From Pseudomonadota bacterium (lineage in GTDB: Bacteria; Pseudomonadota; Alphaproteobacteria; UBA1280; RI-95), in assembly GCA_016125375.1 (NCBI GenBank), contig WGLU01000006.1:124001-188000 (forward strand): a stretch of 64,000 bases of DNA, read 5' to 3'. This document shows positions 42,847 to 52,368 of the stretch, one piece after another (the first letter of the stretch is position 1; each line of letters starts with the position of its first letter). Under the pieces are notes generated by a model. That model was not told where the DNA came from and ran no database searches. It worked only from the letters and a program-made list of their open reading frames with translations. The position numbers were made by a program, and so were the translations under genes.

Positions 42847-45653
42847 CAGCGCTTGCCTTGCAGGACGCCGGCACCGCCGCCGCCTGTGTAGTCAAAGTCG
42901 AACCGTCCCAGAATCTCCTCGGCGTTGGGGCCAAGCAGCAAACCGTTCACAGCACCGGAGCTGATGGTGTGGGTACCGTCCCCCCCTGTGATACTGGGAA
43001 TGTTGAAACGCGCCATACCGCCACTGTTGCTGATAGAGCCGGAACCGGCATTAATATTAAAGCCATTAAAGTTGGTAATATCCAGGTTGGTAATGGTGGA
43101 ACTGCCAAAGTTGATCGTCATTGCCAAATCACCGTAGCCGTGTTGGATGGACGTGTTTGTTGTGTCGATTGTCGAACCGAACACACGGCCGTTATACACA
43201 ACACTGCCAAGGCCTGTCAGGCTTGAAATGGACGAGAACGGTGTCACAGAAGCGGTATCTGCCGCCACGTAGGGGATAAGCTCTGCAACATCCACATCAT
43301 CTGCGCCGCTTCCCGGTACGTTGATTTTGGCAGCCCACACGCCCCACTGGGCAAACTGGCACTGGGAACACAGGGGCTCCGCGGCAATCTCCGATATCAG
43401 CACACCTTCAAAGTCTGTTGAGTTGGTGCCGTTGTACTCGACCGAGTGGATATCCGCCGCATACACCTTGTCGGAGAGCAGAACGCTGTCTGCCGTACCG
43501 GCATCGCCAAAACGAATCGTCAGGGAGGCCGGGCCCGAACCGCCACCGAACTGGGTATAGTTCAAAATCGCGCCCACGGTGTTCGCAGCGGATTTGGTAA
43601 TTGCCACATCACCCGGATCAAGTGCCAGGTATTTGGTAAAGGACGGTGCGGCACCGCTGGAGAGGACGTCATCCGTCAGGAAGCCGGCCGAGAAACCTAC
43701 CTGGGAGCCGGTGTGCAGACCGTTAAACAGCTGCGCTGCATCGGATGGGGTTTGCGTGACCACCGTGGGGTTGTAGCTGTGTATTTCCTGCAGGTTTGTA
43801 CCGTTTGTAAAGGCATTACCCGTGTCACCGCTTACACCCAGAAGGAAACCGTCAATCAGCACGTTGCCATCGGCACGCTTGATGCCGTAGAGGTCAGGGA
43901 CGGTAAAATCGCCCTCGGTTGTTTTGCCGCGGCCATGCACGGTCGCGCTGCCGCTCTGGAATTTGGAGTCGTAGCCGAAAATGCTGCCGTCGATAGCCGT
44001 ATTGCCGGTCCCGCTGGTGTCAAACCGGCCAAAGGCAACGCGCAGATGCGCCTCATGTGTAGAACCGGAGCCGGTGATGTCCAGATCACCCGCTAGCAGT
44101 ACACGGCGTTGCAGGTCCAGCAGTAGTGAAGGTTGTGAAAGTGTAACGGCGCCGCTCCCCTCAAGATCAAAAAATCCGGGATCTGTAGCGGGTTGCAGGG
44201 GATCTTTCAGGAACCCGAAGAAAATGGGGATGTTGCCACCGCCTGGGTTGGAAGTCGGCAATGTGGCGACATCCAGAGGGCGCCCGACGTTCAGGATGAA
44301 ACGGTCACCGTCAACATTGTGCAGGTCGTAGAAAATCATCGAGTCGTTGGGCGAGATAAAGGCCTGACCGGAGAGACTTTCGTCATCAAACAGGAACGGG
44401 CTGATTGTAACCGCACCCGTACCCGGCGGCTTGGGCAGAATGCCTTTGAAGGTTTCCTCGGTCGTATCTTCCGGGTCAAAATCGGCACGCAGCTGGCCGC
44501 CGAAAATGTTGGCGGATACGTCGCCCAGTTCGTCGTCGTCAAAACCATTGCCATTACGGCGTACACGGTAAATACCGAAGTGGGTATCCGGCACATCCGC
44601 GTCGTTTGTCGAGGTGTTCAGGCTGTTGTCCTGACTGAACACGGCAGTGTTCAGGCCCAGGTCACTACCGACGTTTGGTGCAACAGGCGGCGGGGCTGCC
44701 AGCGCGCCACCGGGGCCCGGAGGAGGTGGCGGCGCACCTGCACCAGCCGTGCGCGTGCCGCCAGCCGGTGCTGCGGCGCCCTGCTGTTTGGGGGCGGGGG
44801 CACCACCGTTATTGCCTTGTTTGCCATCGCCTTTGGGGGCGGTACCGTTGCCCGCGGGTTTGCCATTGCCTTTTTGGTCTCCGCCCTCTTTCTGGGCAGG
44901 TTTGCCACCATCGCCTTGTTTGCCGTCACCGGACTTCCCGTCGCCCTGTTTGCCTTTGCCGTCGCCGTCTTTCTTTTTGCCATCGCCATCACCACTCTGG
45001 CCGTCATCATCCCCGCTGTTGCCTGCAACAGCATTGTTCAGCGCCATAAGCTGGGCCGTATTCATTTTGACGGGTGTGCTCGGCGGTTGGGCCGGGTCGC
45101 TGATTTTGGTGAAGAAGTTTGGTGTTTCCAGCGGCACTGTACCGGCACCGGTTGAGACGTCCAGACAGCAAACGGTCAGACCTACAGTGGTTACACCGTC
45201 GGGGCCAACGCTGCCGATACCGCCGGAGCCGCGGATACCGATGGTGGCGACAGGAGTCTTAACCTTGACGTTCTGGGGCGTTGTCTTGGCGATTTTACCT
45301 GTGAGGAATTTGAAGAAACCCTTGGTCACGTTGATGACGGAGGAACCTTCATGTGTCTCCGGATTATAAACGAACGTATCCAGAATCACTTCCGAGTTCC
45401 GGCCAACAGTGAAAATGGTTTCGTCGTTGAAGATGATCTGGGCCTGTGCTTCGGCACCAGTGGTGATGGTGTCGTTCTGGTAAATCTGGTCTTTGGAGGA
45501 CAAATCCCGCTTTGCACCATCCGCGCCTGTAACTGTGACCTTGCCGCGGACAACAGCCGCGATGCCTATGGCGTCTTCAGCCAGGGCACGCAGCGGCAGG
45601 CCTGCCGCAATCACGGCTGACACTATAAAAAGGGCGCGCAGGAAACGTTTCAT
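42846..45653 (-). CDS. FecR-domain exported protein with Gly/Asp/Lys linker
   Basis: A 935-residue exported protein with a signal peptide (1-25, cleaved after ALA). A FecR-type domain (about 35-165, VRGKVTVTGADG, NDTITTGAEAQAQIIFND, TPVATIGIRG) is followed by a low-complexity GDGK-rich linker (about 210-330) and a long repetitive beta-rich C-terminal half (about 340-925) with no clear family. It is not anchored by a helix, so the C-terminal half is probably exposed or secreted. The overlap with the CHASE2 cyclase gene and the upstream TPR/barrel gene indicates an envelope-sensing unit. Confidence 0.85.
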   Translation of the reverse strand: MKRFLRALFIVSAVIAAGLPLRALAEDAIGIAAVVRGKVTVTGADGAKRDLSSKDQIYQNDTITTGAEAQAQIIFNDETIFTVGRNSEVILDTFVYNPETHEGSSVINVTKGFFKFLTGKIAKTTPQNVKVKTPVATIGIRGSGGIGSVGPDGVTTVGLTVCCLDVSTGAGTVPLETPNFFTKISDPAQPPSTPVKMNTAQLMALNNAVAGNSGDDDGQSGDGDGKKKDGDGKGKQGDGKSGDGKQGDGGKPAQKEGGDQKGNGKPAGNGTAPKGDGKQGNNGGAPAPKQQGAAAPAGGTRTAGAGAPPPPPGPGGALAAPPPVAPNVGSDLGLNTAVFSQDNSLNTSTNDADVPDTHFGIYRVRRNGNGFDDDELGDVSANIFGGQLRADFDPEDTTEETFKGILPKPPGTGAVTISPFLFDDESLSGQAFISPNDSMIFYDLHNVDGDRFILNVGRPLDVATLPTSNPGGGNIPIFFGFLKDPLQPATDPGFFDLEGSGAVTLSQPSLLLDLQRRVLLAGDLDITGSGSTHEAHLRVAFGRFDTSGTGNTAIDGSIFGYDSKFQSGSATVHGRGKTTEGDFTVPDLYGIKRADGNVLIDGFLLGVSGDTGNAFTNGTNLQEIHSYNPTVVTQTPSDAAQLFNGLHTGSQVGFSAGFLTDDVLSSGAAPSFTKYLALDPGDVAITKSAANTVGAILNYTQFGGGSGPASLTIRFGDAGTADSVLLSDKVYAADIHSVEYNGTNSTDFEGVLISEIAAEPLCSQCQFAQWGVWAAKINVPGSGADDVDVAELIPYVAADTASVTPFSSISSLTGLGSVVYNGRVFGSTIDTTNTSIQHGYGDLAMTINFGSSTITNLDITNFNGFNINAGSGSISNSGGMARFNIPSITGGDGTHTISSGAVNGLLLGPNAEEILGRFDFDYTGGGGAGVLQGKR

Positions 45654-45716
45654 GGGTACTTGTCTGTCCTATTTACCTGTATTCACTGCCTTACACTGCA
45701 ATATGGGTACCAAGCG

Positions 45717-47018
45717 CTAGAACTTGTACGATAAAGACACAGTCGTCCGTTCGTTCTCGTACGCATAGTTCTGGATATTGGCGCCAACTTTTTTGTACTG
45801 GTATGCCAGCGCAGCCGTTAGGTCCGGCGTAATCTGTTTACCAAAAGTAAAGGTGACGCCCCGCTCGTTCTCGCGGCGGACGGTATTGGCGTTCACCAGA
45901 GCGTCCACCCCCTTGTAGTGGGTCCGCCTTAGCGAGCCGGTCGTATTCAGGAACAGGCCATCGCCGAAAACGTGGGTATGGCTGACAATGGCTTCCTGCT
46001 GGCGGTTCTCAAAGCGTATTTCGCGCGTGGTTTCCTGACGGAAGCGCAGACCGATGTCCAGCAGGTCATTGTTGGTGACGAACATTTTAGCCGACAGGCG
46101 CTGCTCACGGGCGCGGCCGTTACGGGCGGTTACTGTGCTGTTTGTCGGCGTATTGAAATAGTTACGTTTTTCGTAGCGGTACAGACCGCTGATGGCGAAC
46201 TTGTTGTTGATTGGCTGCTCGTAACCGGCCTGCCCGTACAGGGTATCCTGATAGTTGAAACCGCCCAGATTAATGTCGTCAAAACCTACGGCAGGGGTAA
46301 AGCGTCCGCCACCGTTCTTTTTGGTTATGTTGTAGGTAAAGGCACTCTTGACCGACATCACCGTCAGGTCCAGCGAGCCAAGCTGGTGCTGCTTTGTTTT
46401 ATACAGCGAGGCGGTGTTTTTAATCTGGTGCGCCTGCTGGGTCGGCATGGTGTAGGTGTGGTTGCCGGTCACGGCGGTAAAGAAGTGATAGTCATCCTTG
46501 GACAGGTTGGTGCCTGTCAGCTGAACGGCGACACCGAACAGATCCACCTGATTACTGGCAGGGGCTGCATTGGCATTGGAGTCAAAGTTGATCCCTGTTA
46601 CCACACTGCCGTCAAACTTGTTGCGTTGTTCCGCCTCATCAATCTGGTGAATCAGGTTCTGGACGTTGCTGCGCACCTCTTCCGGCGGGTTTTTGGCCAG
46701 TACTTCGTCAAACAGTTCGCGGGCCTGAGTGTAGTTGCCCATGCGCGCATAGGCGAGTGCCATATCCAGCTTCACCCGATCCAGATCCGGAGCAATCATC
46801 AACATGCGTTCATAGGCGGTGATGGCGGCGTCGTATTTGCCCAGCTGCATGGCCATATTGGCATAACTGAAGTTCAGGTCCAGATTTTCCGGGTCTTCCA
46901 GAACCTGACGGAAAATATCGGCCAGCGCCTGATCACTGGGCGGGGTTGCCTGAGCCTGTGCCGTGGTGGCACTGACGGTCAACAGCAGGCTCAGCAGGGC
47001 AATGCGCAGGCGGTTCAT
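45717..47018 (-). CDS. TPR plus outer-membrane beta-barrel protein (Slam-like)
   Basis: A 433-residue exported protein with a signal peptide (1-22). About three TPR repeats (residues 25-130, including DAAITAYERMLMIAPDLDRV) lead into a beta-strand region (about 140-433) ending in SLSYKF, whose C-terminal Phe is typical of outer-membrane barrels. The layout resembles the surface lipoprotein assembly modifier (Slam) group with a DUF560-type barrel, which exports surface proteins. The start overlaps the GAF gene stop (ATGA, 47015-47018). It may export the FecR-domain protein, encoded next, by inference. Confidence 0.78.
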   Translation of the reverse strand: MNRLRIALLSLLLTVSATTAQAQATPPSDQALADIFRQVLEDPENLDLNFSYANMAMQLGKYDAAITAYERMLMIAPDLDRVKLDMALAYARMGNYTQARELFDEVLAKNPPEEVRSNVQNLIHQIDEAEQRNKFDGSVVTGINFDSNANAAPASNQVDLFGVAVQLTGTNLSKDDYHFFTAVTGNHTYTMPTQQAHQIKNTASLYKTKQHQLGSLDLTVMSVKSAFTYNITKKNGGGRFTPAVGFDDINLGGFNYQDTLYGQAGYEQPINNKFAISGLYRYEKRNYFNTPTNSTVTARNGRAREQRLSAKMFVTNNDLLDIGLRFRQETTREIRFENRQQEAIVSHTHVFGDGLFLNTTGSLRRTHYKGVDALVNANTVRRENERGVTFTFGKQITPDLTAALAYQYKKVGANIQNYAYENERTTVSLSYKF

Positions 47019-47719
47019 TGGCTGTTCAGGACGTTCTGCAGTTGTTGTTCCTTGTTAGCCAGTTCGTGGCTCAGGCGCTCAACCTCTTTCACCAGGGCTG
47101 TCCGTTCAACCAGCATGCCAATCATGGTGACAAGACTCTTCATCTCATTGATGTGGGCCAGTTTGAAAGAGCCAACCTTGTCAGCGCCTTCCAAATGGTT
47201 CAGCAGCTGGATAACACCCGTGACCTGACCGCGCAGGTTCTTGAGCGGGAATACCAACATGGATTTGGAGCGGTAGCCGTGTTTGTCGTCGAACATGCGG
47301 TTGAAGCTATAGGGGCGGTCTACCGGTATTTCATACAGGTCCGTGATTTCCAGAATCTCGCCCGTCTGTGCGACGTAACCGGCAATGCTGCGCTTGTCGA
47401 TAGGAATGGAAAAGCTGGCGCGGTCCATCTGGATACGGTCGTTCTGGAGTGAGCAGCAGCGCAGCACGCGCTCACCACCGCCCATGATCGGGTCGACAAT
47501 GAAAATGCTGCCCGCCTCGGCAATGCTGGCACGGCGGGCTTTGGCCAGAATCAGCTCCATGAGGGATTCCACATCCAGCTCGGGGCGGTTGGACAGGGTT
47601 TCCAGCACCTCGTCGAGGAAAGTGGCTTCCGGCTCGTCCACAGCTGTCGTTACGGCAGCCTTCTGTGCCGTTTGGGGCTTTTCATCCCCACCTTTTTTAA
47701 AGAAATTCAGGTTTACCAT
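47015..47719 (-). CDS. GAF-domain protein
   Basis: A 234-residue cytosolic protein from ATG 47719. A GAF domain spans about residues 40-200 (SIFIVDP, VLRCCSLQNDRIQM, GYVAQTGEILEITDLY, PLKNLRGQVTGVIQLLNH), and the last 30 residues form a helix with coiled-coil-like Glu/Leu pattern. GAF domains of this kind bind cyclic nucleotides or other small ligands. Earlier ATG codons at 47743 and upstream are possible, the ribosome-binding match being poor for all of them. It heads the four-gene unit that ends in the CHASE2 cyclase. Confidence 0.85.
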   Translation of the reverse strand: MVNLNFFKKGGDEKPQTAQKAAVTTAVDEPEATFLDEVLETLSNRPELDVESLMELILAKARRASIAEAGSIFIVDPIMGGGERVLRCCSLQNDRIQMDRASFSIPIDKRSIAGYVAQTGEILEITDLYEIPVDRPYSFNRMFDDKHGYRSKSMLVFPLKNLRGQVTGVIQLLNHLEGADKVGSFKLAHINEMKSLVTMIGMLVERTALVKEVERLSHELANKEQQLQNVLNSQ

Positions 47720-47795
47720 TTTTTTCAATCTTGTCCTGAACATAATAAGATTAGCCCCCATCATAAAGGGCACGCCCTGCCTGTGCAAGGACGGA

Positions 47796-49616
47796 CTAAG
47801 GATGAAAAGGCCAGAACAGTGGAATCAGAAAAACGGTGACGCCGAAAAGCAACAGGTTCAGCGGCAGGCCAACCTTCACGAAATCGGTATATTTATACCC
47901 GCCGGGGCCGTAGACCATCGTGTTGGTCTGGTAACCCACCGGAGTGGTAAAACAGGTCGATGCCGCAAAGGTAATTGCGACAAGGAATGGTGTGGGCGAA
48001 ACCCCCAGTTTGGTTGCCGTCGAAATGGCAATAGGCGCTAACAGAACAGCAGTAGCGTTGTTCGAGATAACCGCCGTCAGCACCATTGTCAGGGCATAGA
48101 TGGCGGCCACGGCCGCTGTGGGGTTTTTACCGATGGCACCAAGGACAAAGTCCACAATCATACCGGCCGTTCCCGTGTGGGACATGGCGTACCCAAGGGG
48201 GATCATTCCCGCCAGCAGGACGATGACTTTCATGTCGATGGCTTCATAGGCCTCGTTCACAGTCAGGCAGCGGCTGATAATCATGGCCGCTACACCGATC
48301 AGCGCCATGGTCAGAATGGGCGCCACGCCGATGGCCGAAAGACCCACAACACCGGAAATAATGCCCATGGCCATAATCGCGCGGTTTTTACGCAACCGCA
48401 GGTCCGACAGGCTTTGCAGCAGGATAAAGTCCTTTTCTGCCGACAAGTGGGCAAGGTCGGTCTGGTGGCCTTGCAACAGCAGGGTGTCGCCAATCTCGAA
48501 GCGTACTTCGGAAAGGCGTTGGTTCAGCACGGTGCCGCGGCGGCGCACGGCCAGCACGGCGGCATGATAACGCCAGTAAAAGTCCAGCTGCGCCAGCGTG
48601 CGGCCTACAAGGCGCGACTGGTGGGGAACAATGACCTCGGCAAGGCCCACATCGTGGGACTTCGCATGGCTCTCGCCCAGTTTGTGCTCGGCCCAGTTTT
48701 CCAGTTTAAGGCGGTCTGCGGCCTCGATAAGGGCGTTAACGTCACAGCGCATCAGCAGCACGTCACCCTGCTTGATAACGGTGGAGCCGGGTGCCCAGAT
48801 CATTTTGCCGTCGCGGATGATTTCCAGCACTTTTGTGCCGCCGCCGATGTCTTTCAGGTCGCTGTCTGTCGCCGTCTGGCCGATAAGGGGAGAGTTCTTC
48901 ATCACCCGCATTTCGGTCAGGTAGTCTTTGAGGCCGTATTCTTTTTCGATGGCATCGGCGTCGGTTCTCTCCGGCAGCAGGAATCGGCTTGCCATGAGCA
49001 TGTATAGTGTGCCGACCGCAAAGCAGATGAGGCCGAGCTCGGTAAATTCGAACATATTAAAACCGCGCAGGCCCGCATCTTTGGCAAGGCTGTTTACCAG
49101 CAGGTTGGTAGATGTACCGATGAGCGTACAGGTGCCGCCAAACTGAGCGGCAAACGATAGGGGCATCAGGATTTTAGACGGGTTGATACCGCGCTCTTTG
49201 GCAAGGCTCATCGTCACGGGCAGCAACACAGCCACCGCAGCTGTGTTGTTAATGAATGCGGACATGGCACCACAAGTTGTCTGCAACACCAGACTCAAAC
49301 GCCCGCGGCCCTTGCCGGCCACTATGCCGATGGTCTGGGCTATCCAGCGCACCACGCCTGTGCGCTGCAAACCGGCAGACAGAATGAACATGCAGGCAAC
49401 AGTAATGGTTGCAGGGCTGGAAAAGCCATCCAGAATATCCCGGTCCGGCACAAGGCCGGTCACCAATAGGGCCAACAGCACCAGCAGGGCGACAAGGTCG
49501 ACAGAGAACTTTTCCGTGATGAATAGAATCAGCGAGGCAAACAAAATGCACAGCACAAGGAAGGGCTGATAGGGCATGCTTTCCAGCCAGCTCTGAAAGG
49601 TGGTCAACAATGCCAT
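47796..49616 (-). CDS. DASS-family (SLC13/CitT-type) transporter with two TrkA-C domains
   Basis: The 606-residue inner-membrane protein has an N-terminal DASS half (about 1-200, with STNLL near 165), two TrkA-C (RCK-C) regulatory domains (about 215-375) and a C-terminal half with NNATAVLL (about 520) and NTMVYGPGGY. The layout matches SLC13-type sulphate, silicate or dicarboxylate transporters with a central RCK-C insert. ATG 49616 is chosen because the open frame upstream is polar and non-homologous. It points away from the SH3 gene, with 84 bases between starts. Confidence 0.88.
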   Translation of the reverse strand: MALLTTFQSWLESMPYQPFLVLCILFASLILFITEKFSVDLVALLVLLALLVTGLVPDRDILDGFSSPATITVACMFILSAGLQRTGVVRWIAQTIGIVAGKGRGRLSLVLQTTCGAMSAFINNTAAVAVLLPVTMSLAKERGINPSKILMPLSFAAQFGGTCTLIGTSTNLLVNSLAKDAGLRGFNMFEFTELGLICFAVGTLYMLMASRFLLPERTDADAIEKEYGLKDYLTEMRVMKNSPLIGQTATDSDLKDIGGGTKVLEIIRDGKMIWAPGSTVIKQGDVLLMRCDVNALIEAADRLKLENWAEHKLGESHAKSHDVGLAEVIVPHQSRLVGRTLAQLDFYWRYHAAVLAVRRRGTVLNQRLSEVRFEIGDTLLLQGHQTDLAHLSAEKDFILLQSLSDLRLRKNRAIMAMGIISGVVGLSAIGVAPILTMALIGVAAMIISRCLTVNEAYEAIDMKVIVLLAGMIPLGYAMSHTGTAGMIVDFVLGAIGKNPTAAVAAIYALTMVLTAVISNNATAVLLAPIAISTATKLGVSPTPFLVAITFAASTCFTTPVGYQTNTMVYGPGGYKYTDFVKVGLPLNLLLFGVTVFLIPLFWPFHP

Positions 49617-49700
49617 TGAACTTGTACGCCCTTGCTGTGTAATGTAACGTGCAATCGCAACACGATGGTAATGCCTAAGGGCAGATGACGATAGAAAAAA

Positions 49701-50222
49701 ATGACCAGACCACGCACCGCCGCCAAGGCCGCTGACAGCAACCACGCACCTATGCCGAAGGTGGATAAATCCATTGTGCGCTTTAAACATGGCCGCAAAA
49801 CCGACGGCAAACTGACCCGTAAAACCCTTGTGGTCCTGAGCGTCTTCTTCGCTTTGGGCATGTATGCCGTTCTGGGCGGCTTTCCACAGGGTGAGGGGAT
49901 GCATGTAGATACAACATCCCTGCGTCAGAGCATCCGGCAGTTTGTCGATGCACAACCTGCCCGACGTGCCGCACAGACGCCGGCCATTCCGCAAACAACA
50001 GACAAACCAGCCCAACACCCTGCCCTTGCCGGTGTTGTCACCGATCATGTGACTCTGCGTCAATACCCCAGTACCGCGGCCCAGACTGTTCTGGTGCTCG
50101 AGCCGGGTGACGAGGTGGAGCTTATCGGCCAGCAAAAAGGCTGGGTACAGGCCCGCTGGTCCCTGCAGGAGGGCTGGTTGCCCGCTGATGCCGTTTTTAG
50201 TAAAGAGGAGCTTGTCCGCTGA
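49701..50222 (+). CDS. Membrane-anchored bacterial SH3-domain protein
   Basis: This 173-residue protein has a basic cytosolic N terminus, one transmembrane helix (about residues 43-60) and a periplasmic region ending in an SH3-type domain (about 110-165, VTLRQYPSTAAQTVLVLEPGDEVELI and GWVQARW). Such SH3_3 domains bind peptidoglycan or peptides. Its stop shares a base with the esterase start (TGATG). Role unknown; a scaffold at the inner membrane is plausible. Confidence 0.75.
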   Translation: MTRPRTAAKAADSNHAPMPKVDKSIVRFKHGRKTDGKLTRKTLVVLSVFFALGMYAVLGGFPQGEGMHVDTTSLRQSIRQFVDAQPARRAAQTPAIPQTTDKPAQHPALAGVVTDHVTLRQYPSTAAQTVLVLEPGDEVELIGQQKGWVQARWSLQEGWLPADAVFSKEELVR

Positions 50223-50857
50223 TGCTTTCCGGTCCCGAATATGTTCCCGCCAAAGCGGATGCCGCAATTGTGTTCCTGCACGGTTATGGCAGTAACGGTG
50301 ACGACCTCATGGGCCTGACCCCCATGATGGCGCCCCAGTTGCCCAATACAGCTTTTTTTGCCCCCAATGCGCCACAGCAGACGGTGTTTGGTATGGGGTA
50401 CCAATGGTTTTCCGATGCCGGCGGTACGTTTGACGACCGCAAGGGCATCGGCAAGGCGCAGGAACAGCTGGCCACCTATCTGAAAACAGCCGTTTGGGAC
50501 AAACACGGGATCAAGCCCGAAAAAACCGTGCTGGTCGGTTTTTCCATGGGTACCATGACCGCCCTTTTTGTGGCCCCCCGTCTGGAGCAGAAAATCGCTG
50601 GTGTTGCCGGTTTCTCGGGTCGTTTGATGTATGCTGACGAGCTGGCTGACGGTCATGGCCACCGGATGCCCGTGATGCTTTTCCACGGCGAGCAGGACGA
50701 TGTGGTATCGGTAAATGACTCCCGCGAGGCGGAAAAAACCCTCCATAATCTGGGGTTTTCTGTTGAAGCCAAGTTCTACGATGGACTGGCCCATAGTATC
50801 GACATGCGCGGCATCGGTGATGCGCTGGCCTTTATCAAATGGATTTTGAACCGATGA
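50222..50857 (+). CDS. Carboxylesterase/phospholipase (YpfH-like alpha/beta hydrolase)
   Basis: The 211-residue alpha/beta hydrolase has an oxyanion-loop VFLHGYGSNGDDL near residue 20, the nucleophile GFSMG (about 103-107), Asp in HGEQDDVV (about 155) and His in DGLAHSID (about 185). The family acts on short-chain esters, lysophospholipids or acylated proteins; no signal peptide is present, so it is cytosolic. It is coupled to the SH3 gene and overlaps the next gene by 4 bases. Confidence 0.87.
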   Translation: MLSGPEYVPAKADAAIVFLHGYGSNGDDLMGLTPMMAPQLPNTAFFAPNAPQQTVFGMGYQWFSDAGGTFDDRKGIGKAQEQLATYLKTAVWDKHGIKPEKTVLVGFSMGTMTALFVAPRLEQKIAGVAGFSGRLMYADELADGHGHRMPVMLFHGEQDDVVSVNDSREAEKTLHNLGFSVEAKFYDGLAHSIDMRGIGDALAFIKWILNR

Positions 50858-51240
50858 GAATCTTGTTGATTGTGCTTACAGCCTGTCTGGCAGCCTCTAC
50901 CGCTCAGGCCTGCATGGGCGTTGCGTCCGAGACCCAAACTTACCTGAACGCCCTCCCGCCCGAGGCGAAAGAAAAGCCGGTCGTTGCGCAGGTCAAACCC
51001 ATCAGCACGCAGGACTATACTGTTTACCGGTTGACCTATGTCGAGGTCGTCCTTGGCATCAAGGGCATCAAACAGGGTGAAAAGCTACTTGTCCGTTCCG
51101 ATACGAACTCCTGTGCGCGGGATTACGCCTTCCCCCTCGACAAGCTTTATTACATTGCCGGTGAGCGTGACGAAAAAGGTGTTTTTTCCGGCAGCTGGAA
51201 GGGCCTCGACTGGGGCACCCAGCACATCGACCACCCTTAA
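50854..51240 (+). CDS. Small exported protein with three cysteines (unknown)
   Basis: A 128-residue protein from ATG 50854, overlapping the esterase stop (ATGA). It has a signal peptide (1-19, ending AQA) and a compact mature domain of about 109 residues, with Cys in ACMG and NSCAR, and many Lys/Asp/Tyr. The pattern TYVEVVLGIKGIKQGEKLL suggests a beta-rich OB- or cupredoxin-like fold, but no family is recognised. It ends a three-gene unit (SH3, esterase, this). Confidence 0.7.
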   Translation: MRILLIVLTACLAASTAQACMGVASETQTYLNALPPEAKEKPVVAQVKPISTQDYTVYRLTYVEVVLGIKGIKQGEKLLVRSDTNSCARDYAFPLDKLYYIAGERDEKGVFSGSWKGLDWGTQHIDHP

Positions 51241-51346
51241 GGGCTTGACGTTCCCCCCCATCTACCCCAACTATCGGGGTTAAGGAGTCCCATTTGCCGC
51301 CGAGTGCGGTGTGTTCCGTTTCGTCTCTTGCTTACTTTTCCCTGAC

Positions 51347-51360
51347 CTCTAACGCGGGAG
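51347..51360 (+). promoter_or_regulatory. Weak inverted repeat covering the plsX ribosome-binding site
   Basis: CTCT (51347-51350) can pair with GGAG (51357-51360), including one G-T pair, across a 6-base loop. GGAG is the plsX Shine-Dalgarno. ACCCC/GGGGT (51264-51268/51276-51280) forms a second small hairpin further upstream. Bases 51241-51366 otherwise hold no gene. Confidence 0.25.
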
Positions 51361-51366
51361 TTTCCC

Positions 51367-52368
51367 ATGCTGCTGGCCAAGAAAACCAGCACCAAAGCCC
51401 TTACTTTGGCTGTTGACGGAATGGGCGGCGACCATGCCCCTGCCAGCGTGCTGGCCGGTATGGACAAAGCCTTCAAGGCCAACCCCAACCTGTCGTTTCT
51501 TCTGTTCGGCCCCGAGTCCGAGCTCGCGCCGCTGCTGGTCAAGTACCCGAAGCTCGCCAAGGTGACCACGCTCACCGCCACGGATGTGGTGGTGCTGGCC
51601 ACCGACAAACCCACCGATGCGCTCCGGCGCAAACGCGGGTCGAGCATGCATTTGGCGGCAGAGGCCGTCAAATCGGGTGCTGCCGACGCTGCAGTGTCCG
51701 CAGGCAATACGGGTGCGTGGATGGCGATTGCCACTCTCGCGCTGCGTACCGCTGCGGGCATTGACCGTCCGGCCATCGCCAGCTTCATGCCGTCCCCCAA
51801 GGGGCCGGTGGTGATGCTGGACATGGGTGCCAACATCCAGTGCGATGCCAACAATCTGGTACAGTTCGCTGGCCTCGGCGCTGCCTTCTACCGTCAGGTG
51901 ACCGGTGTGCAGGCCCCCACCGTGGGGGTGCTGAACATCGGCTCCGAGGACGGCAAGGGCAAGCCCGAGCTGAACGACGCCCATGCCACGCTCAAAACGG
52001 GCAGTCTGGCCTACCACGGCTTCGTGGAAGGCAACGACATCATGCAGGGCACCGTGCAGGTGGTCGTCACCGACGGCTTTACCGGCAACGTGGCCCTCAA
52101 GGCCATCGAGGGTGCGGCCAAGGGCATCAAGACCTTCTTCACCGACGCGGTCAAACGCTCGGTGCTGGGGTGGATCGGGATGCTCATCGCGGCGCCTGTT
52201 CTGCTCGGCCTCAAGAAAAAGGTCGACCCGCGCCTGTACAACGGTGCGGTGTTCCTGGGCCTGAACGGTGTGGTGGTCAAAAGCCACGGCGGTACCGATG
52301 CCACCGGCTTTGCCACGGCACTGGCCGTTGCGGCAACTGTCGCCAACGACCGAAAGGTTTCGTCATGA
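51367..52368 (+). CDS. plsX: Phosphate acyltransferase PlsX
   Basis: Converts acyl-ACP to acyl-phosphate for phospholipid synthesis. The 333-residue product has the family motifs AVDGMGGDHAP (about residues 15-25), AVSAGNTGAWMAIA, MLDMGAN, NIGSEDGKG and VTDGFTGNVALKA. The usual partners rpmF and fabH are absent; instead an 87-residue gene overlaps its stop (ATGA) and an ACP-like gene lies 390 bases downstream. Third positions are strongly G/C, especially after the first third of the gene, unlike most of the window. Confidence 0.95.
   Translation: MLLAKKTSTKALTLAVDGMGGDHAPASVLAGMDKAFKANPNLSFLLFGPESELAPLLVKYPKLAKVTTLTATDVVVLATDKPTDALRRKRGSSMHLAAEAVKSGAADAAVSAGNTGAWMAIATLALRTAAGIDRPAIASFMPSPKGPVVMLDMGANIQCDANNLVQFAGLGAAFYRQVTGVQAPTVGVLNIGSEDGKGKPELNDAHATLKTGSLAYHGFVEGNDIMQGTVQVVVTDGFTGNVALKAIEGAAKGIKTFFTDAVKRSVLGWIGMLIAAPVLLGLKKKVDPRLYNGAVFLGLNGVVVKSHGGTDATGFATALAVAATVANDRKVSS

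Noticed and set aside
41254-42891. Open frame of 545 codons opposite the CHASE2 cyclase gene
   Set aside because: Antisense shadow with no motif, overlapping two genes with strong domain evidence.
44880-45030. Low-complexity GDGK-coding run in the FecR-domain gene as a possible CRISPR or tandem repeat array
   Set aside because: The units are irregular, without spacers, and stay in frame within a coding sequence.
51293-51416. Possible leader peptide from a TTG before plsX
   Set aside because: It has an AAGGAG nearby but overlaps plsX out of frame and has no recognisable control codons.
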